DNA of 9,816 bases from JAQVEB01 sp028698105. Its GTDB lineage: Bacteria; Bacteroidota; Bacteroidia; Bacteroidales; Dysgonomonadaceae. The translations under genes were made by a program, and so were the position numbers. Location of the stretch: the NCBI GenBank assembly GCA_964293155.1, contig CAXYYA010000071.1:1-9816 (forward strand), given 5' to 3'. The notes under the pieces were generated by a model, which ran no database searches, had not been told where the DNA came from, and saw only the letters and a list, made by a program, of their open reading frames with translations. This document shows, piece by piece, positions 6,383 to 9,816 of this stretch; within the stretch, counting starts at the first letter, position 1; each line of letters begins with the position of its first letter.

Positions 6383-7804
6383 TTACAATTGAACAGTTCC
6401 ATTGAGAACTAAAACGGTAAGAACAGTTGCTGAAGCAATCAATGCCAACATAAAAGCCCACTCCCAGTGTTTGGGCTTTTGTTTTTGTTCGTGTCTTCCT
6501 TTCAGGAAAACAAAAGCGCCAATGGCGTAAAATAGAATGGACAAAAAGAGGTATTTTATGCCGACGGCATAAATAACGTAGAGCGAGTAAACGGTTCCCA
6601 ACACTGCGACAATGATGTAAAGGGGATTTTCTCCCGATTTGTTTTTTATGGCAACCTTCATGGCATAAAGCGACGAAAGAAAATAAGGGATAAGCACCAG
6701 CGACGTGGCTGCGGTTATAGCCATGAGATACGTCCTGTTCATGTTCGGCGACAGGATGGAAACCAGAAAAAGCTGAGTGAAAATTTGTGTGAGGAGCAGT
6801 GCATTCACCGGCGTTCCGTTTTTATTTTCTTTTGCCAGCAGCTTCGGCATCACGCCGTCTCGTGCGGCAGCATACATGGTCTCCACCGAAAGGAGAATCC
6901 ACGAAAGGCTTGCACCCATAACGGAAACCATGATCCCGAGCTTCACGACGATGGCGCCGGTCATTCCGATTGACGTTTTTTCGAGTACCAGAGCCAACGG
7001 CGTATCCGATTGCCGAAGTTCTCCGGCCGGAACGGCCGCCATGGAAATGAACGTGAGCAACATGTAAATCCCCAAGACAGTGATAACAGAGATCAGCGTT
7101 GCCTGTTGTACCGTTCGTTGATCTTTGGCCCTGCCCGATAATACCGACGCCGCTTCTACACCCACGAAACACCATAGCACTACAGCCATCGCATCCTTTA
7201 TTTGCAGTCCGGGCGTGGTAGCGCCGCCGGTTGCGGCAAGGGTGTTTTTCCAGTCGGGGACATTGAAAATATCGGGATTAACGAGCGAGAAACCAACAAA
7301 AATAACCAATAGAATAGGAAGCAGCTTGGCCACGGTTACGATAAAGTTGGTGATTGCGCCCTCGCGCACACCCGCTGCTACAACGGCATAAAAAATCCAC
7401 AAAATAACGGATGCCAGTATAAAACAAGTGAGCGGAGAGAGTGCATTTTTGCCCAGCAGATCGTTTAATGTCTTGAAAAAGAGCGCAAAATAGCTTACGT
7501 TTCCCAGCCAACCCACCGACCAGTATCCCCACGCCGAGTTAAAGCCCATGTAGTCGCCAAAACCATCTTTGGCGTAAGCAAAAATGCCGCTTTTAAGGTG
7601 CGGCTTCCGAAAGTTGAGGTAAATAAATACAAACGCAAGCATAAGGGCCCCAAACCCACCGATAAGCCAGGTGAAAATGGCTCCTTTGGGGTTGGCAACG
7701 CTAATCAGGTCTTTAGGTGAATTGAAGATACCGGAACCGATCATTGAACCGAGGCCGACAAAAACCAGCAACCACAATCCGAGTTTTTCGTCTTTTCTTT
7801 TCAC
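6383..7804 (-). CDS. APC-family antiporter, arginine/ornithine type
   Basis: This 473-residue inner-membrane transporter of the amino acid-polyamine-organocation superfamily should have about 12-13 membrane segments. The first helix carries the GSMIGSGIF motif (19-27) that lines the substrate site in AdiC/ArcD-type exchangers. The stretch AWGYWSVGWLGNVSYFALFFKTL (91-113) and VAKLLPILL (158-166) are typical of the basic amino acid/polyamine antiporter branch (TIGR00905-like, from memory). The probable reaction is exchange of arginine or lysine for ornithine or a decarboxylated product; substrate choice is not proven by sequence. The start is a GTG at 7804 preceded by A7. No in-frame ATG lies close upstream, but a 20-codon open frame ends at a stop overlapping this GTG (GTGA). 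It lies downstream of the DUF554 gene on the same strand, probably in one operon. The full family length is present. Confidence 0.92.
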   Translation of the reverse strand: MKRKDEKLGLWLLVFVGLGSMIGSGIFNSPKDLISVANPKGAIFTWLIGGFGALMLAFVFIYLNFRKPHLKSGIFAYAKDGFGDYMGFNSAWGYWSVGWLGNVSYFALFFKTLNDLLGKNALSPLTCFILASVILWIFYAVVAAGVREGAITNFIVTVAKLLPILLVIFVGFSLVNPDIFNVPDWKNTLAATGGATTPGLQIKDAMAVVLWCFVGVEAASVLSGRAKDQRTVQQATLISVITVLGIYMLLTFISMAAVPAGELRQSDTPLALVLEKTSIGMTGAIVVKLGIMVSVMGASLSWILLSVETMYAAARDGVMPKLLAKENKNGTPVNALLLTQIFTQLFLVSILSPNMNRTYLMAITAATSLVLIPYFLSSLYAMKVAIKNKSGENPLYIIVAVLGTVYSLYVIYAVGIKYLFLSILFYAIGAFVFLKGRHEQKQKPKHWEWAFMLALIASATVLTVLVLNGTVQL

Positions 7805-7863
7805 TTTTTTTGTTTTTGCTGTTCTTTTCCTCTACTTCCGGTGGCTAAACTCATGCTGATCAT
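7801..7863 (-). other. 20-codon open frame bridging DUF554 and antiporter, slippery heptamer
   Basis: An ATG at 7863 overlaps the DUF554 stop as ATGA. It opens 20 codons (starting MISMSLATG, ending QQKQKK) closed by TGA at 7801-7803. The last codons are CAA AAA AAG TGA, containing A_AAA_AAG (7810-7804) in the phase that favours -1 frameshifting. A -1 slip there continues exactly as GTG AAA AGA, the antiporter frame. Three readings remain: a coupling leader whose stop overlaps the antiporter GTG (GTGA), a frameshift-extended antiporter N-terminus, or one lost A in a homopolymer. No protein evidence exists. Confidence 0.35.
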
Positions 7864-8537
7864 TTAAATATCCATAGCAACAAAACCACCACCACAAGAG
7901 CCGGCAGCATATTCATGATACGGAGTTTTTTTATTTCGAGGATGTTGATACCCAGTCCTACGAGAAGTACTCCGCCCACGCTGGTAAGGCCGAGAATGAT
8001 CTCATCGGTGAAAAACGAACCGGCATACATCGCCAGCAGTGTTAGCGCTCCCTGAAAAATGAGCAACGGCACGGCCGAAACCACAACGCCGAAACCAAAT
8101 GCAGACGCCAATAAAATGGCTGAAAAGAAATCCATCAGCGATTTCGTGTAAAGCAAATCGGGAGAACCGCCCGTTCCTTCCTGAATAGTGCCTAAGATGG
8201 TCATGGAACCCACGCAGAACAGCAGGAACGCCGTAATCAACCCTTCGGAAAACTTTTCGTTTCCTACGCGAAATTTTTTCTTCAGGTAAACGCTCATTCC
8301 GGTGGCTCCTTTTTCGATATTCATCCATTCACCCAACAGCGAACCAATCGCCAAACTGGCCACCACAATCAGAATATCTTCCATTTTCACCGCCATGGAC
8401 ATACCAATAGCCAGCGTAAAAAGGCCTATAGCCTGAAAATAGATTGTCGTCACTCTTTCGGGCATATTTTTCTTAAGCACTAAACCAATCATGCCGCCGG
8501 CGGCAACGGCTACCGTATTTACCAGTGTCCCAATCAT
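7860..8537 (-). CDS. DUF554 family integral membrane protein (YqgA-like)
   Basis: This 225-residue membrane protein starts at the ATG at 8537 (MIGTLVNTVAVAAGG), the usual beginning of the family; a TTG five codons upstream is open but unlikely. It consists of about six or seven hydrophobic segments. Family-typical stretches include GTLVNTVAVAAGGMIGL (3-19), the Gly-rich turn IGSLLGEWMNIE (64-75), FCVGSMTILGTIQEG (about 115-129) and GLGINILEIKKLR near the end. No enzymatic residues are seen. DUF554 proteins (E. coli YqgA) have no settled function and are often guessed to be transporters. In E. coli yqgA neighbours speC (ornithine decarboxylase); here the gene precedes an arginine/ornithine-type antiporter, so a link to ornithine or polyamine movement is a reasonable inference. 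A perfect TATTTTTG promoter element lies upstream (8591-8598, minus). Confidence 0.93.
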   Translation of the reverse strand: MIGTLVNTVAVAAGGMIGLVLKKNMPERVTTIYFQAIGLFTLAIGMSMAVKMEDILIVVASLAIGSLLGEWMNIEKGATGMSVYLKKKFRVGNEKFSEGLITAFLLFCVGSMTILGTIQEGTGGSPDLLYTKSLMDFFSAILLASAFGFGVVVSAVPLLIFQGALTLLAMYAGSFFTDEIILGLTSVGGVLLVGLGINILEIKKLRIMNMLPALVVVVLLLWIFK

Positions 8538-8575
8538 AATAATTATCAGCAAATGAAGAAGATGATGATCCCTGT

Positions 8576-8596
8576 TTTTTGTATCAGGTACAAAAA
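8576..8596. repeat. 8-bp inverted repeat over the DUF554 promoter
   Basis: TTTTTGTA (8576-8583) and TACAAAAA (8589-8596) are perfect reverse complements around a 5-base spacer (TCAGG). The right arm overlaps the -7 element of the minus-strand promoter, as an operator would. A 5' leader hairpin is the alternative. Confidence 0.45.
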
Positions 8597-8598
8597 TA
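8591..8598 (-). promoter_or_regulatory. -7 element for the DUF554/antiporter unit
   Basis: Read on the minus strand this is TATTTTTG, a full match to the Bacteroidota TAnnTTTG element. It lies 53 nt upstream of the DUF554 ATG, placing transcription start near 8585. No clear -33 TTTG was found at the usual distance. It overlaps one arm of an inverted repeat (8576-8596). Confidence 0.5.
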
Positions 8599-8651
8599 TC
8601 ATTTTTTTCTTAACTAATCGGTTTCCTGCCGCGGAGAATTTAGGAATTTTG

Positions 8652-8659
8652 TACCTTTG
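8652..8659 (+). promoter_or_regulatory. -7 element for the DUF4494-yggS unit
   Basis: TACCTTTG is a full match to the Bacteroidota -7 consensus TAnnTTTG. It is 39 nt before the ATG at 8699, so the transcript would start near 8665 with a leader of roughly 35 nt. No convincing -33 TTTG was seen upstream. Confidence 0.6.
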
Positions 8660-8698
8660 CACGAAAATCGAAAATAAGATAATTTAAAGAAAACAGCA

Positions 8699-9151
8699 AT
8701 GTACAATTGGTTTGAATGCAAAGTGCGTTACGATAAAATGCTGGAGTCGGGCATGCAGAAAACAGTTACCGAACCGTATCTGGTGGACGCTTTGTCGTTT
8801 ACCGAAGCCGAAAGCAGGATTATTGAAGAAATAAAACCGTTTATCTCGGGCGAGTTCACCATTTCCGATATCAAACGGGTGAAATATACCGAAACGTTTT
8901 TCAACGAATCCGGTGACCGCTATTACAAAGCGAAGCTTTATTTCATTACGCTCGACGAAAAAAGCGGTTCGGAAAAGAAAACGGCTATTAACATGCTCAT
9001 ACAGGCCTCGGAACTGAAGGAAGCGGTTGAAATTGTGGAAAAAGAAATGAAGAAAACCATGATTGATTACGTGATTGCGGCGATAAATGAAACACCCATC
9101 ATGGATACTTTTCCCTATTCGGCCGATGCCAAAAAAGAATCCGCGGCATGA
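8699..9151 (+). CDS. DUF4494 domain protein
   Basis: This is a 150-residue soluble protein without signal peptide or membrane segment. It matches the Bacteroidota family DUF4494 as I remember it: MYNWFECKVRYDKMLESG at the start, a VTEPYLVDALSFTEAESRIIEE block (about 23-44), ISDIKRVKYTETF (about 55-67) and a beta-strand region YYKAKLYFITLDEK (75-90). A helix (INMLIQASELKEAVEIVEKEMKK, about 96-118) and a C-terminal IDYVIAAINETPIMDTFPY follow. The fold looks like a small alpha/beta domain; no catalytic residues are evident and no function is established to my knowledge. Its stop overlaps the yggS start (ATGA at 9148-9151), so the two are translationally coupled behind the TACCTTTG promoter. The coupling hints at a role close to pyridoxal phosphate or amino acid metabolism, but that is inference only. 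Confidence 0.93.
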   Translation: MYNWFECKVRYDKMLESGMQKTVTEPYLVDALSFTEAESRIIEEIKPFISGEFTISDIKRVKYTETFFNESGDRYYKAKLYFITLDEKSGSEKKTAINMLIQASELKEAVEIVEKEMKKTMIDYVIAAINETPIMDTFPYSADAKKESAA

Positions 9152-9810
9152 GCATAAAAGCAAAAATCGATAAATTGCGCGAAACGGTTCCAGCCGAAGT
9201 GAAGATTGTGGCCGTTTCCAAATTTCATCCGGCCGATATGATACGCGAAGCGTATGATGACGGACAACGCATTTTCGGCGAAAGCCGCGTGCAGGAGCTC
9301 GTCGAAAAATACGAAATGTTGCCGGCAGATATTGAGTGGCATTTTATCGGTAATTTGCAACGAAATAAGGTGAAGAATCTTGCGCCGTTCGTGAGCCTGA
9401 TACACAGTTTAGACAGCGACAAACTGATGCGCGAAATAGAAAAACACGCATCGGCGAATAACCGGAAAATCCCGTGTTTACTGCAAATACACATCGCCGA
9501 CGAAGATACGAAATCGGGCTTTTCGCCCGACGAATGTCGTCAATTTCTTGCCGGAGGCACATGGCGGCAGCACACCCATGTTCAACTGGCCGGCGTGATG
9601 GGTATGGCCACGTTTACGGACGATGAGGGCAAAATTCGTCGTGAATTTCGGTTGTTGAAATCGCTTTTCGACGAATTTAAGGAGCGTTATTTCCTCAACG
9701 ATCCCGCTTTCAGGGAAATATCCATGGGAATGTCAGACGATTTTCGCATCGCGGTGGAAGAAGGGAGTACTATGATCCGCGTGGGAACGTTGATATTCGG
9801 AACGCGATGA
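9148..9810 (+). CDS. yggS: YggS family PLP-binding homeostasis protein
   Basis: This complete 220-residue cytoplasmic protein belongs to the YggS/YlmE/PROSC (PLPBP) family. Members have an alanine racemase-like TIM barrel that binds pyridoxal 5'-phosphate but shows no enzyme activity, and they keep free PLP and amino acid pools balanced. The PLP lysine is Lys25 in AVSKFHP (22-28). Other family blocks in order are FGESRVQEL (43-51), WHFIGNLQRNKVK (64-76), HSLDS (86-90), KSGFSPDE (122-129), GVMGMATFTDD (149-159), SMGMSDDF (192-199) and the phosphate-binding GSTMIRVGTLIFGTR end (206-220). FGES in place of FGEN is a common variation as I recall. The start at 9148 overlaps the DUF4494 stop (ATGA) and gives the normal family length. 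There are no signs of damage. Confidence 0.97.
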   Translation: MSIKAKIDKLRETVPAEVKIVAVSKFHPADMIREAYDDGQRIFGESRVQELVEKYEMLPADIEWHFIGNLQRNKVKNLAPFVSLIHSLDSDKLMREIEKHASANNRKIPCLLQIHIADEDTKSGFSPDECRQFLAGGTWRQHTHVQLAGVMGMATFTDDEGKIRREFRLLKSLFDEFKERYFLNDPAFREISMGMSDDFRIAVEEGSTMIRVGTLIFGTR

Positions 9811-9816
9811 TATCCG

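Noticed and set aside
6376..6391. CAATTG-TTTA-CAATTG hairpin as antiporter terminator
   Set aside because: CAATTG is self-complementary so the repeat is cheap by chance, it overlaps the stop codon, and it is a weak AT stem; the 6306-6336 hairpin is stronger.
8538..8552. TTG start for the DUF554 protein five codons upstream
   Set aside because: The family normally begins MIGTLVN, which is exactly the ATG at 8537.
8684..9163. 159-codon minus-strand open frame antisense to DUF4494
   Set aside because: Phe/His/Arg-rich low-complexity shadow; the plus strand carries a recognised family with its own promoter element.
1..9816. CRISPR array, tRNA/rRNA, transposase or prophage
   Set aside because: No regularly spaced repeats, tRNA cloverleaf, rRNA stretch, transposase or integrase motif was seen on either strand.

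Overview
The window looks like a chromosomal piece from a member of the Bacteroidota, most likely order Bacteroidales. The reasons are TAnnTTTG-type promoter elements, almost no Shine-Dalgarno sequences, many lipobox signal peptides, a DUF4494 gene, a SusC-independent TonB receptor, and a radical SAM/lipoprotein cassette that I recall as essentially restricted to this phylum. Genus is not determinable by eye. No rRNA, tRNA, CRISPR array, insertion sequence or prophage was seen, and no gene-free stretch exceeds about 220 bases.

Left part (1-3658), all on the minus strand. Reading in the direction of transcription there are two tandem paralogous lipoproteins (3658-3149 and 3152-2649), a 70-residue lipoprotein-like peptide (2649-2437), a radical SAM/SPASM enzyme (2417-1293), an AT-rich lipoprotein resembling a lone subtilase prodomain (1264-698), and an outer-membrane-type lipoprotein that runs off the left edge (623-1). 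The first four genes overlap or nearly touch (ATGA, TGATG, 19 nt) and form one translationally coupled unit. It matches the 'rSAM/lipoprotein system' (TIGR04133/TIGR04134, from memory), whose chemistry is to my knowledge unknown. All three small proteins carry a short Tyr-Gly motif (AMYG or EYGV), which is the best candidate for what the enzyme recognises or modifies. This is the most interesting system in the window.

Middle (3659-6266). A 220-base divergent intergenic region with several GGTGATT/AATCAC-type repeats separates the cassette from a plus-strand 795-residue TonB-dependent receptor, which has an unusual Met-rich and Pro/Ala/Thr-rich extracellular loop. A hairpin lies between its end and the convergent next gene.

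Right part (6383-9810). A minus-strand pair encodes a DUF554 membrane protein (8537-7860) followed by an arginine/ornithine-type APC antiporter (7804-6383). Between them sits a 20-codon open frame. Its start overlaps the DUF554 stop, and its stop overlaps the antiporter GTG start at an A_AAA_AAG heptamer. Divergently, on the plus strand, DUF4494 (8699-9151) and a YggS-type PLP-binding protein (9148-9810) form an ATGA-coupled pair behind a clean TACCTTTG promoter element.
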